Below are positions 1-7,643 of a stretch of 64,000 nt of DNA, piece after piece. The notes under the pieces were generated by a model, which was not told where the DNA came from, searched no databases, and saw only the letters and a program-made list of their open reading frames with translations. Position 1 is the stretch's first letter; each line of letters begins with the position of its first letter. The DNA is from Gemmataceae bacterium (lineage in GTDB: Bacteria > Planctomycetota > Planctomycetia > Gemmatales > Gemmataceae), in contig SIAJ01000003.1 in the NCBI GenBank assembly GCA_009691845.1, positions 97,362 through 161,361 of the forward strand, in the 5' to 3' direction. A program made the translations under genes and the position numbers.

Positions 1-92
1 TTTGGCTCTTGGGCGTGGGAGAACGCGGCAAGCACTGCCCCTGCGCCGGCCAGCACGATCAAACGTCGAAACGCGAGCGGATGGATTCGCAT
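1..92 (-). CDS. secreted protein, N-terminal fragment (cut by window edge)
   Basis: Reading leftward from an ATG at 92, the frame stays open to the window edge and gives about 30 residues beginning MRIHPLAFRRLIVLAGAGAV. This is a classic signal peptide: basic start, hydrophobic core, and an A-x-A-like end near FSHAQ. A strong Shine-Dalgarno, AAGGAGG on the minus strand (100-106), sits 8 nt before the ATG and fixes the start. Only the export signal is visible, so the mature function cannot be named. It lies 68 bp downstream of rplU on the same strand, in the place where rpmA is often found. Confidence 0.7.
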   Translation of the reverse strand, partial: MRIHPLAFRRLIVLAGAGAVLAAFSHAQEP

Positions 93-131
93 GATCGAGC
101 CTCCTTGCTCAACACGCTAATTGAAATCGAA

Positions 132-154
132 GTCGGCACACGGAGTGCGCCAGC
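132..154. repeat. short palindromic element, GTCGGCACAC type (degenerate copy)
   Basis: Left arm GTCGGCACAC, a GGA centre, and an imperfect right arm GTGCGCCAGC, followed by TACTA. The same element occurs in near-perfect form at 13389-13411. It lies just beyond the rplU stop codon, so it may also act as a transcript end. Confidence 0.55.
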
Positions 155-160
155 TACTAA

Positions 161-478
161 CTATTCGCCGGCCTTGAGAATGCCCTTGATGCGCACCTCG
201 ATATACGGCTGGCGGTGCCCTTTCAGGCGGCGATAGTTCTTGCGGCGACGGAAGTACTGGATGACGGTCTTAGTCGTCGGATGACCGCTGACTTCCGCGA
301 TCACACGGGCACCGGCCACTACTGGCTGGCCAATCAGGATCTCGGCCCCGTTCGAGTACAACAGGACTTTATTCAACTCCAAGGAAGAGCCGACGGCAAC
401 CTCCCGATGGTCGAGTTGAAGGGTGTCGCCAACGCTGACTCGGTACTGTCGAGAGCCGTCCTCAAATATCGCGTACAT
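161..478 (-). CDS. rplU: 50S ribosomal protein L21
   Basis: Structural protein of the large ribosomal subunit that contacts 23S rRNA. The 105-residue product has the family's normal length. It shows the L21 pattern: start MYAIFEDGSRQYRVSVGD, a central beta domain, and the basic stretch FRRRKNYRRLKGHRQPYIEV near the C-terminus. The gene stands alone on the minus strand with an AT-rich upstream region. Its usual partner rpmA (L27) is not next to it; the next gene downstream encodes a signal-peptide protein. A palindromic element lies immediately after the stop. Confidence 0.95.
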   Translation of the reverse strand: MYAIFEDGSRQYRVSVGDTLQLDHREVAVGSSLELNKVLLYSNGAEILIGQPVVAGARVIAEVSGHPTTKTVIQYFRRRKNYRRLKGHRQPYIEVRIKGILKAGE

Positions 479-735
479 GGATTACCTTGCTCGGGATGCA
501 CTTTCTACAAGTGGTCTACATTATCAATCTTTCACATTCGTGGCTAGGCGGACTTTAGGTCAACTGCGGAAAAACACCCAGGAAGACCCGACCGGCACCC
601 ACTTACCGAATGCCCCGATAGCACTCCTTACAATTCCATCGGCATCGCGATTGCTTTCTTTTCCTCGGGCGCAAACGCAGTTGAATTTGGCGTACGGTCA
701 TTAGCAACCAGCAATCTCAAGCAAAGGAATGAAAA

Positions 736-867
736 ATGCTCGATCAATTCATTACCTCCCTCTCGTTTGTTGGCCTGGGCCTTGGCGTCGTGGCCTTGGT
801 GTGCGTCGTGGAGATGCTCCTAAGCAGCATTACGAACCGCTTCGGAACGCCGCAACTTCAACGATAA
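736..867 (+). CDS. putative 43-residue single-span membrane protein
   Basis: A short frame from ATG 736 to TAA 865-867, preceded by AAAGGA (723-728) with 7 nt spacing. The product starts MLDQFITSLSFVGLGLGVVA and continues with a hydrophobic run to about residue 30, then a polar tail ending TPQLQR. This is the layout of a single-pass membrane microprotein. I recognise no family. It faces away from rplU with about 260 bp between them. The good ribosome-binding site and the clean membrane segment support it; the small size keeps confidence moderate. Confidence 0.45.
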   Translation: MLDQFITSLSFVGLGLGVVALVCVVEMLLSSITNRFGTPQLQR

Positions 868-1621
868 CCGAGTTGCGGCCTGGGAACAATTAACTCAGGG
901 CGATAATTCCTGCCTGTCGCCCTGCCGCTGCTCGAGCCACTTCAGAGCACCGGCCGCGTCGTGAAGTTTCCAATTCTGGACTTGGGCCATGTAAGGCCGC
1001 ATTCTTTTTCCCTCGCTTTTCAATGAAGATCCCAAAAGAAGCCTCGTCTCTCCAACATCCAAGAAACCGGAAACCCAAAGAAAGTGGCGACAAACCACCG
1101 CACTCCAAATCGAGAAAGGCGATGCTGCCGGAGCACGGCGTTTAACCAGGCAAGCTGACAAGGCTCCGCTACGTGGTTGATCCGGTGCCTGAGCCGTGAT
1201 ACGATGCCGCACATCGGGAGAACTTCGCCGCGGCGCAGCAGAACACTGCGTTAGCCCAGATGTTACGTGCGACCATCCAGAATTGACGCCAGATAGAGGC
1301 CGTCGAATGATGGCCACGCTTCGCAATTCACGCCGGAGAGTATGTGGTCAGAGACTACATCGAGCGACTCTTCAAGCGTCCAAACCTATGGGCCCCTCCA
1401 AAGACAATGGAAAATAATCGAGTGTCCTAAGACGTGCCCCTGAAGCTGACCGATCCGTTATGCGAGTCCGCAGAGTTCGAGGCCCCACAGCAGCCGTAAG
1501 GGAGAACCGCAAGTCGACGGGTGAAGTTTTTTTATTGTAACCCCGCCAAGTTATGGTCTAATATCAAACGCGCCGGTTCCCTCCAGCCTTTCCCCCATAC
1601 CACGCGTCGAGGTGGCTTGCC
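868..1621. other. 750-bp stretch without a convincing gene; scraps of decayed coding sequence
   Basis: No frame here has both a believable start and protein-like composition along its length. Two patches look coding-like. On the minus strand near 893-1000 a frame ends with NWKLHDAAGALKWLEQRQGD. On the plus strand near 1330-1415 a frame reads YVVRDYIERLFKRPN and stops shortly after. Another short plus-strand patch (1200-1286) reads ENFAAAQQNTALAQMLRATI. All are bounded by stops, as expected of gene remnants. A T-run (1528-1536) lies upstream of the next gene. Treated as non-coding or relict. Confidence 0.4.
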
Positions 1622-2626
1622 ATGTTCCCGATGGTCTTCATAATCGCCGTGCTTGGCCCGGGCGATTCTCCCTCGACCGTGGCACCGGTTGGCGTTCCGC
1701 AGGTTCGTCAGTCCGTCGAGAAAAGTCTGGTGTTCCTGGAAAAAGAGGGGCTTGAGTGGGAGACGACCAAGTGCGTGAGTTGTCACCACGGCCCCTGGAT
1801 GATGTGGAGCGGGTACGAGGCGAAGAAGCGTGGCTTCGGCGTCAACGAAAAGTCGCTGGAATTGGTACGGGCCGGCGCACTGAAGGCCTACAACACTCAC
1901 CCCAAATTGAAACCGACCAATCGGGATGTGCTTACCGATCTGAGCATCAATGTCATTTATCTCACCTTCGCCATGGGTGCCGCGGGCGAGCCCGATGCCG
2001 AGACGGCCAAACTCTTTGACAAGGCCGCAGCCCACCTGCTGGAGCAGCAGAAGGACGATGGCTCGTGGAAGGTGTTCATCAAGAAAACCAACGCGCAAGG
2101 CGTCTCCACCACGTTTCTAATGGCACCGCTCATCGACAGCGACGATGTGACCACCATGTGGGCCCTCTTGGCCCTGAACTATCGCAAGCCGGCCGGCATT
2201 CCCAAGGAAGCTCTCGACACGAGCAAAGCGAAGGGCCTAAAGTTTCTGAGCGACACTCCGTCCGCCGAGACGCTGCAATCGCTGATGCTGCGCATCATGC
2301 TCAACAAACTTTTGGGCAAAACGGACGAGGTGCAAGCACTCGTCAAGCAACTGCTGGCCGCGCAGAACGACGATGGCGGCTGGAGCCAGGCCAAGAAACT
2401 CAAGAGCGATGCACTCGGCACCGGCCAAGCCTTGATGGCGCTGAACACGGGCGGCAAAACCGCCAAAGACCCAGCCATCGCGAAAGCCTGGGGCTATTTG
2501 ATCAAGAGCCAGAAGCCGGATGGATCCTGGTTCGTCGTGTCACGAGCATATGAGCCCCCCGCATTCAGTAGCTACATGGGCACGGCCTGGGCCACGCTCG
2601 CCCTGGTGCGAACGCTGCCGAAGTAG
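1622..2626 (+). CDS. exported squalene-cyclase-like repeat protein with a CXXCH motif
   Basis: A 334-residue protein with a short hydrophobic N-terminus (MFPMVFIIAVLG) that probably directs export. Three or more repeats carry the Q-x-x-D-G-(S/G)-W signature: QKDDGSW near residue 145, QNDDGGW near 250 and QKPDGSW near 297. This is the alpha/alpha-barrel repeat of prenyltransferases and squalene cyclases. Near residue 58 it has CVSCHHG, a match to the CXXCH haem-c attachment motif. No DXDD cyclase acid motif is evident, so enzymatic cyclisation is doubtful. The frame is closed upstream by a stop at 1559, so ATG 1622 is the first available start. It is convergent with the PHP gene and stands alone. 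Confidence 0.75.
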   Translation: MFPMVFIIAVLGPGDSPSTVAPVGVPQVRQSVEKSLVFLEKEGLEWETTKCVSCHHGPWMMWSGYEAKKRGFGVNEKSLELVRAGALKAYNTHPKLKPTNRDVLTDLSINVIYLTFAMGAAGEPDAETAKLFDKAAAHLLEQQKDDGSWKVFIKKTNAQGVSTTFLMAPLIDSDDVTTMWALLALNYRKPAGIPKEALDTSKAKGLKFLSDTPSAETLQSLMLRIMLNKLLGKTDEVQALVKQLLAAQNDDGGWSQAKKLKSDALGTGQALMALNTGGKTAKDPAIAKAWGYLIKSQKPDGSWFVVSRAYEPPAFSSYMGTAWATLALVRTLPK

Positions 2627-2679
2627 AGGCCACTCTGCCGAGCATTCTGTCTCACTTGCTGCTCGGGGACGCGATTGAT

Positions 2680-4029
2680 TCACCGCACATAGATCGGATT
2701 CGCAAAAATCCACGGCCGCGGTTCGCCATCGAGCTTTTGCCAGGCTTCGAGACGATAAACGCCGGGCTCTTTCAAGGCGAACTCGAAATCAGTCTTGCCT
2801 TCGGACCTGGCGATTTCCTTTCCGTCGCGGATCAGACGCACGAAAGCAGGCAGTGGCAACTTGGCGGTCAGCTTCAAGCCGTCGGCGTGCTTCACTTCGT
2901 CCCCCATGGTTGCAACGAACTTGCCGTTGGCGTCGCTGGCCTCGAAACGGAAGCCGGTCGCATCGCCCATCCACTCATGGGCCACGTACACGTGGCCAGC
3001 CTTGAGTGCCGCTCGAATGCTCGGTTCGTCCAATTTCGGCGCGAGCACATGTGTGCTGGAGTTGCGGAACGAACGATAGTACGGATCGAAATCCAACTTC
3101 GCGAGAATGTCGCCTGCCTTGTGCCCCTTGGTCATTTCGTTGATGCCGGGGCGTGACAAGGCCGAGAATTTTCGCATCTTGTCGTCCGCGTCCACATTCG
3201 TGCCCAGCAGGACGGTGTCTGCGTCCACCATCTTGATGAGGAAAATCTGGTTGTGATGGCAATCGTTCGCGGCCACGCCGGTCAGCCGCTTTCGCTTGGT
3301 TCCTTCGTCCCATTTGTCGAGATAGACGTTCGGGTAGTCGCACTGGAAAGCGAGGATCTCGTCCGGGTAAAGCCGCACGGCCTTTTCCAGGTCGGCCAGT
3401 TGCTTGGGATCGGTGAGCTTCGCCGCGAGGGCCACGAGCGAAAACTTGTCCCGCTTGGCGTCCCAGTGGCGATTGTAAATCTCGAGGCCGGTTAGGCCGT
3501 CTACCGAGTAATCCTTCCGCTCCTCGATGTGCGAGAGGAAAATCATCCCTTCGTCGGCCGTGACCGTGTTGACAAAGTCCGCCCCCTTTAGTTCCATGCG
3601 ATTCAGGATCGACTTCATCGGATAGACGAGAAAGCCATGAACCTCCGAGCCGGGTATAAAGAGCACGCCTTCCTTCAGGCCACGCCAGCGGCCATCAATA
3701 AAATCGGTCGGCGGGCGAAAATGGTCCGTGAGAAGAATGGCATGAACACTCGCCTGCTTCGCGTCGGCCAACATCTCGGGCAGTGTACCGCCGGTGTGAG
3801 CCGAGTCCTCGGCATGAGCGTGGAGAATGCAGCGATAGTCGTTGAGTCCAACACGTGCCAGGATCTCGACTCGCTGGAGTTTTAGTTTTTCGACGTCTGC
3901 GTGTACGGATGCCAGACGATCCAGCGACAGGCGTTCGATGTTGGAATTCTTGCGTGGCAACGGCTCGGCAGCCGACGCGATCAGTGAGCCAGCCAATGCA
4001 AAGACGAAGGAGCAGGCAATCTGTTTCAT
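2680..4029 (-). CDS. exported PHP-domain metallohydrolase (CehA/McbA-like)
   Basis: Predicted secreted 449-residue protein. The start at 4029 gives a clean signal peptide (MKQIACSFVFALAGSLIASA); the longer in-frame extension to 4113 puts charged residues before it and is less likely. PHP metal-binding motifs appear in order: CILHAHAEDSAHTGG near residue 60, LLTDHF near 95, the PGSEVHGF segment near 125, FLSHIEE near 160, and AANDCHHN near 255. The family binds divalent metals and cleaves phosphoester or similar bonds; the substrate is not predictable. The C-terminal third is beta-rich. It is divergent from the next gene across a 176-bp gap. Confidence 0.8.
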   Translation of the reverse strand: MKQIACSFVFALAGSLIASAAEPLPRKNSNIERLSLDRLASVHADVEKLKLQRVEILARVGLNDYRCILHAHAEDSAHTGGTLPEMLADAKQASVHAILLTDHFRPPTDFIDGRWRGLKEGVLFIPGSEVHGFLVYPMKSILNRMELKGADFVNTVTADEGMIFLSHIEERKDYSVDGLTGLEIYNRHWDAKRDKFSLVALAAKLTDPKQLADLEKAVRLYPDEILAFQCDYPNVYLDKWDEGTKRKRLTGVAANDCHHNQIFLIKMVDADTVLLGTNVDADDKMRKFSALSRPGINEMTKGHKAGDILAKLDFDPYYRSFRNSSTHVLAPKLDEPSIRAALKAGHVYVAHEWMGDATGFRFEASDANGKFVATMGDEVKHADGLKLTAKLPLPAFVRLIRDGKEIARSEGKTDFEFALKEPGVYRLEAWQKLDGEPRPWIFANPIYVR

Positions 4030-4205
4030 AATGAACCCCATTCGGACCGACTCTGGTATGGTATGCCCCCATACAGTACTCGTTCGGTGACGCGCCAGGT
4101 GTTCGTGCCGCAATTCTGGGCTCGGTCAAGATGCGGTACTATACTGCCTGCACTGCTTGGCTCGATTGTCTATGACTGGCCATTTCTTGTAAACCGGAGC
4201 ACACG

Positions 4206-4817
4206 ATGAACGCGTTCACCCGTTGCGTCCTACCAACGGTCGCCTTGTTAGCCCTGTCGACCTCCGAGGCGCGAGCAGTGATCAAGGTGGCCTCCCCGTT
4301 ACGGCTCTTCGTACGCGATGCGACTCAGATCGTTCGGGTTCGGGTCACCAAGTTTGACTCCGAAAACAATCGGCTCGCGTTCGACGTGGAGCAGGACATC
4401 GCAGGCAAATTAGAGACGCGCAGCATGATCGTCGTCTGGAAATTCGATCCCGGGTCGAAGTGGGAAGGGATCCGCACCCTGCCCCGGCTTCTCAAAAGCT
4501 TCGGTCCCGACCAGCAGGCCATCTTGTTCATCAACGACACCAGCGGCTTCTGGCACAACAAGGGTAACGAGAGGAAGAGCCCAATCGCCTTCGGATATAT
4601 CAACGGCTCCTGGTTTTGCTTTGAGAGTACCAAGTTGGACAACGGCAAACTCTTGTGGAAGCTGGCACAGGGCGAGCCGTACCTACGCACAACTTTCAAA
4701 AGGACCACGACCGAATTGAACAAAATGTTGGTCGATCACCTGGCCGGCAAGGGCAAGCTGCCCGATCCAGTCAAGGAAGAGCCGGGCTTCGGGCCTGAAT
4801 ATCAGCCGAAAAAATGA
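4206..4817 (+). CDS. secreted protein of unknown function
   Basis: A 203-residue protein with a signal peptide (MNAFTRCVLPTVALLALSTS, cleavage near ARA). CGGAG six bases before the ATG supports the start. The mature part is mixed alpha/beta with a segment TQIVRVRVTKFD followed by a 'bulk' beta region and a proline-rich charged tail (DPVKEEPGFGPEYQPKK). Small secreted proteins of this style are common in planctomycetes, but I recognise no domain. It converges on the phosphoesterase gene 86 bp away. Confidence 0.7.
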   Translation: MNAFTRCVLPTVALLALSTSEARAVIKVASPLRLFVRDATQIVRVRVTKFDSENNRLAFDVEQDIAGKLETRSMIVVWKFDPGSKWEGIRTLPRLLKSFGPDQQAILFINDTSGFWHNKGNERKSPIAFGYINGSWFCFESTKLDNGKLLWKLAQGEPYLRTTFKRTTTELNKMLVDHLAGKGKLPDPVKEEPGFGPEYQPKK

Positions 4818-4903
4818 AACGCGGCTTGTCTTGAGGCACGTACGCCAAATCTGTTGAAGCGGTGTTTCGTAGCCTCTCACGCGGGCGCGGAAGCGGCCAG
4901 GTT

Positions 4904-7513
4904 TCAATCCCCCGGATAAGGCCGGTTCCCGCGCATGGCGAACCACAGAATGCGGTTCAAGGTATCTTCGTCGGCCTCGTCTTCCTTCTCGAAGTTCAAC
5001 CCCAGAGATTTCAGTGCAAACTCCTTTTCCTTGCCTTTGAGTTTCTCGACCGGATTGTTCATCTCGTCGAGCATGATGCGGTTCTTCACCGCCACATAGC
5101 CCGTCAGGTCGGGCTTGTCGTTGAAACAGTTCCGCATCGGCGTGGCCGTCAGGTCGAGTTGCGTCATCGGCGGCAGTCCCAACATCAGCTCGATTGTCTT
5201 GACCATTCCGGTCTGGTTGTAGCACGTGGAATCGACGGCATTGCGCTTCGTGTAAGGCGAGACAACGAGCCCGACGGTGCGATGGCCGTCCACATGATCG
5301 AAGCCGTTTTGCGGATCGTCTTCCGTGACGACGATGCAGGCCTTAGGCCAGAACTTGCTCTTGGAGATCGCCTCGACGACCATGCCCAGGGCGAGATCGT
5401 TGTCGGCCACCATCGCTCGGGGCGTAGGCGAACCGGGCCGCGTACCGTTCGTGTGATCGGCCGGCAGGAACAGGTACACCAGGTTCGGAAAATTCCCTTT
5501 GGCCTCATAGTTTTTGAGTTCGTCGATAAAGAGTTTCGCCCGGTATACGTCCGGGGTCGTCAGCGGGAAGCCGGGAAAATTCGGATGCGAGTAGTTGTCG
5601 AGTGAACGCAGGTTCGGCGTCGCCGTCACTTTCACCCTGTTCGTGCCGTTGGTGTAGTCGGCATACAGGTCGGCCCATTTCGCGTTCTTCGGTTCGTAAT
5701 CGCTCTTCACAAACTCGCCGTAATTGCGGAAGGACTTTTTTCGTGCGAGGGCGTTGTCCCACAAAAAGCCCGTGGTCGGGAACGCGAGCGGGTCGCTGCC
5801 TTCGTAGGGATAACTGCGCGTGAACTGACCAAACTGTTTTTCCAGGTAATCGGTCACATACGCGGCATTGGTCCACGAATGGCCGTCGGCCGAGAGCACA
5901 CCGGAGCAGTAGAAGTTGTCAAGCAGCACGAATTCGCGGGCCAGTTTGTGATGGTTTGGCGTCACTTCTTCGCCGAAGATGCACAAGGCGGGGTCGCCGT
6001 TGCCTTCTTTGACGTCGCCGAACACCTGATCGTAGGTGCGGTTTTCCTTGATGACGTAGATCACATGCTCGAAAACGGACGGCTCGCCGTGTCGATCCGG
6101 CACGGGTACCGGCTTGGCATCGGCTCGCGGTTTATCCAGGCCAGCAATCGCGTAGCTGAGACGGTTGTTCGTATTGACACGCTCGGTGAGTTTCTTGAGT
6201 GTCTCAGCGTCGGGCACATCAATCAGCGATACAGAGCCGAGATGATCGTGCGAGTTCCGTCCAATCTTCTGAGGTGCAGCCGGGTCGTCTTCCTTGCCGT
6301 CGGGCTTCTTGGCCTTCGGATCGACTTTTCGGGATTGAAGCGAGCCGTGTCCTTTCACGTTGGCAACGTACATCTGCTTGCCGTCTGCCGAGAACCGCAG
6401 GACTCCGGGATACCAGCCGGTCGGAATGAGGCCGACCACCGAACTCTTGACGGCAGCACCTTCGCCAGCCTCCGCGGCCGCCGGCCCGCCGAGTCGAACC
6501 ACCACGACACAATTGCCCGTGCCATTCGCAACGTACAAAGAACGGCCGCCCGGACCCATAGCCACGGCGTTCGACCCACTGCCGAACGGGAGTTTCGCAT
6601 CCGGCTTGCAGTCGATCGTTTCCACGACTTCGTCTTTCGCCGTATCGATGACGCTGACCGTATCGCTGTTGGAGTTGGCCACGAAGAGGAACTTGCCCAT
6701 CGGGCTCGCAACCATGCCGCTCGGATGTCCTCCGACCGGAATGCTCTTGATCGGTTTCCAGCCCGCCGCGGTCTGCTCGATGACCGTGACGCTGCCGTGA
6801 TTGGCCACGTTCGTCTTCGGGTCGATGCGGACGGGCGTACCGGAAGACTTGAGCGGCGACTCGCCCTTCGGTATGTCGCCGCCCCAGTTCGACACGTAGA
6901 GCTTGGTCCCGATCACGACCGGCATGTACGGAGCGACGCCAACGGGAACACGTTCGGCCACCTCGCCGGTCTTGAGGCTTATGAATTGCACTTCGTTGCC
7001 TCGCGACGAACAGACCAAGAGAACCCCGTTGTATAGAGCCATGCCGGTCGGATACGCCGCCCCACCTGCGGCCGGCGCTTTGAGCATGACATGGCCGTCC
7101 CAGGCAAAAAGTCCCTTGTCGTTGCGCTTCGCGATGCGCACCGCGTTCTGCGAATCTGAGGCAAGGATTCGGTTGCCGTCGGCGATCAGCCCCACGGCAC
7201 TAAACGCACCGCCCAATCCCTTTTCTGCGGCCGGCAGCGTGAGTGTTTGCTTGATGCCCCCGGTCGCCACGTCGATGAAGACGAGGTTTTTCATGTTCTT
7301 GGCGACCAGCGTGCGGCCCGCGTCGATCAGCAGCAGATCGACAGGCCGGCCGGGGAACGTGACCTGCTTACCGGCTGGCTGCAAGATTTGATTGGTTGGC
7401 ACGACGATGCGGCCATCGGGTTGCAGGCCGACCTTGAGTTGATCACGCTCGTCTGCAGAAGCGACGAGGGAGAATGGGAAAAGTATTAGAAGGAGAATGA
7501 GACGGTTCGCCAT
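4904..7513 (-). CDS. secreted YVTN beta-propeller / phosphoesterase fusion
   Basis: An 869-residue exported protein with a signal peptide (MANRLILLLILFPFSLVASA). Residues about 30-470 form a YVTN/YncE-type beta-propeller, with repeated blades such as GMALYNGVLLVCSSRGNEVQ, LYVSNWGGD, FLFVANSNSDTVSVIDTAKD and LYVANGTGNCVVVV. Residues about 480-830 match the phosphoesterase family (PF04185, acid phosphatase/phospholipase C): VIYVIKENRTYDQVFGD, a histidine-rich DGHSWTN segment, LFLPADHTNGT and VVTEDDPQNGFDHVDGHRT, which supply the metal-binding Asp/His set. This two-part architecture is widespread in planctomycetes and acidobacteria. The role is probably periplasmic phosphate-ester hydrolysis; the true substrate is unknown. 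Confidence 0.85.
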   Translation of the reverse strand: MANRLILLLILFPFSLVASADERDQLKVGLQPDGRIVVPTNQILQPAGKQVTFPGRPVDLLLIDAGRTLVAKNMKNLVFIDVATGGIKQTLTLPAAEKGLGGAFSAVGLIADGNRILASDSQNAVRIAKRNDKGLFAWDGHVMLKAPAAGGAAYPTGMALYNGVLLVCSSRGNEVQFISLKTGEVAERVPVGVAPYMPVVIGTKLYVSNWGGDIPKGESPLKSSGTPVRIDPKTNVANHGSVTVIEQTAAGWKPIKSIPVGGHPSGMVASPMGKFLFVANSNSDTVSVIDTAKDEVVETIDCKPDAKLPFGSGSNAVAMGPGGRSLYVANGTGNCVVVVRLGGPAAAEAGEGAAVKSSVVGLIPTGWYPGVLRFSADGKQMYVANVKGHGSLQSRKVDPKAKKPDGKEDDPAAPQKIGRNSHDHLGSVSLIDVPDAETLKKLTERVNTNNRLSYAIAGLDKPRADAKPVPVPDRHGEPSVFEHVIYVIKENRTYDQVFGDVKEGNGDPALCIFGEEVTPNHHKLAREFVLLDNFYCSGVLSADGHSWTNAAYVTDYLEKQFGQFTRSYPYEGSDPLAFPTTGFLWDNALARKKSFRNYGEFVKSDYEPKNAKWADLYADYTNGTNRVKVTATPNLRSLDNYSHPNFPGFPLTTPDVYRAKLFIDELKNYEAKGNFPNLVYLFLPADHTNGTRPGSPTPRAMVADNDLALGMVVEAISKSKFWPKACIVVTEDDPQNGFDHVDGHRTVGLVVSPYTKRNAVDSTCYNQTGMVKTIELMLGLPPMTQLDLTATPMRNCFNDKPDLTGYVAVKNRIMLDEMNNPVEKLKGKEKEFALKSLGLNFEKEDEADEDTLNRILWFAMRGNRPYPGD

Positions 7514-7552
7514 GAGAATGGTACCCCGGAGAGAAAGGAAGGGGGTCGTGGT

Positions 7553-7635
7553 GAGCCCGAAGCGTTAGCGAGGACAAGTGCGGGCATAGCGCGTTGGCTT
7601 TGCCTGCTTTTCACCCTCGCTGACGCTTCGGGCTC
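7553..7635. repeat. palindromic gap element, GAGCCCGAAGCGT family
   Basis: Arms of 21 bp (7553-7573 and 7615-7635) with one mismatch, both built on GAGCCCGAAGCGT(T/C)AGCG, separated by 41 bp. It sits in the gap between two minus-strand genes. Related copies are at 10034-10089 and 31665-31717. The hairpin could terminate transcription, but the sequence conservation between copies suggests a dispersed repeat family. Confidence 0.75.
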
Positions 7636-7643
7636 CGCTAGCG

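Noticed and set aside
5879..7036. 385-codon plus-strand frame
   Set aside because: Antisense shadow of the beta-propeller/phosphoesterase gene with no start context or family pattern.
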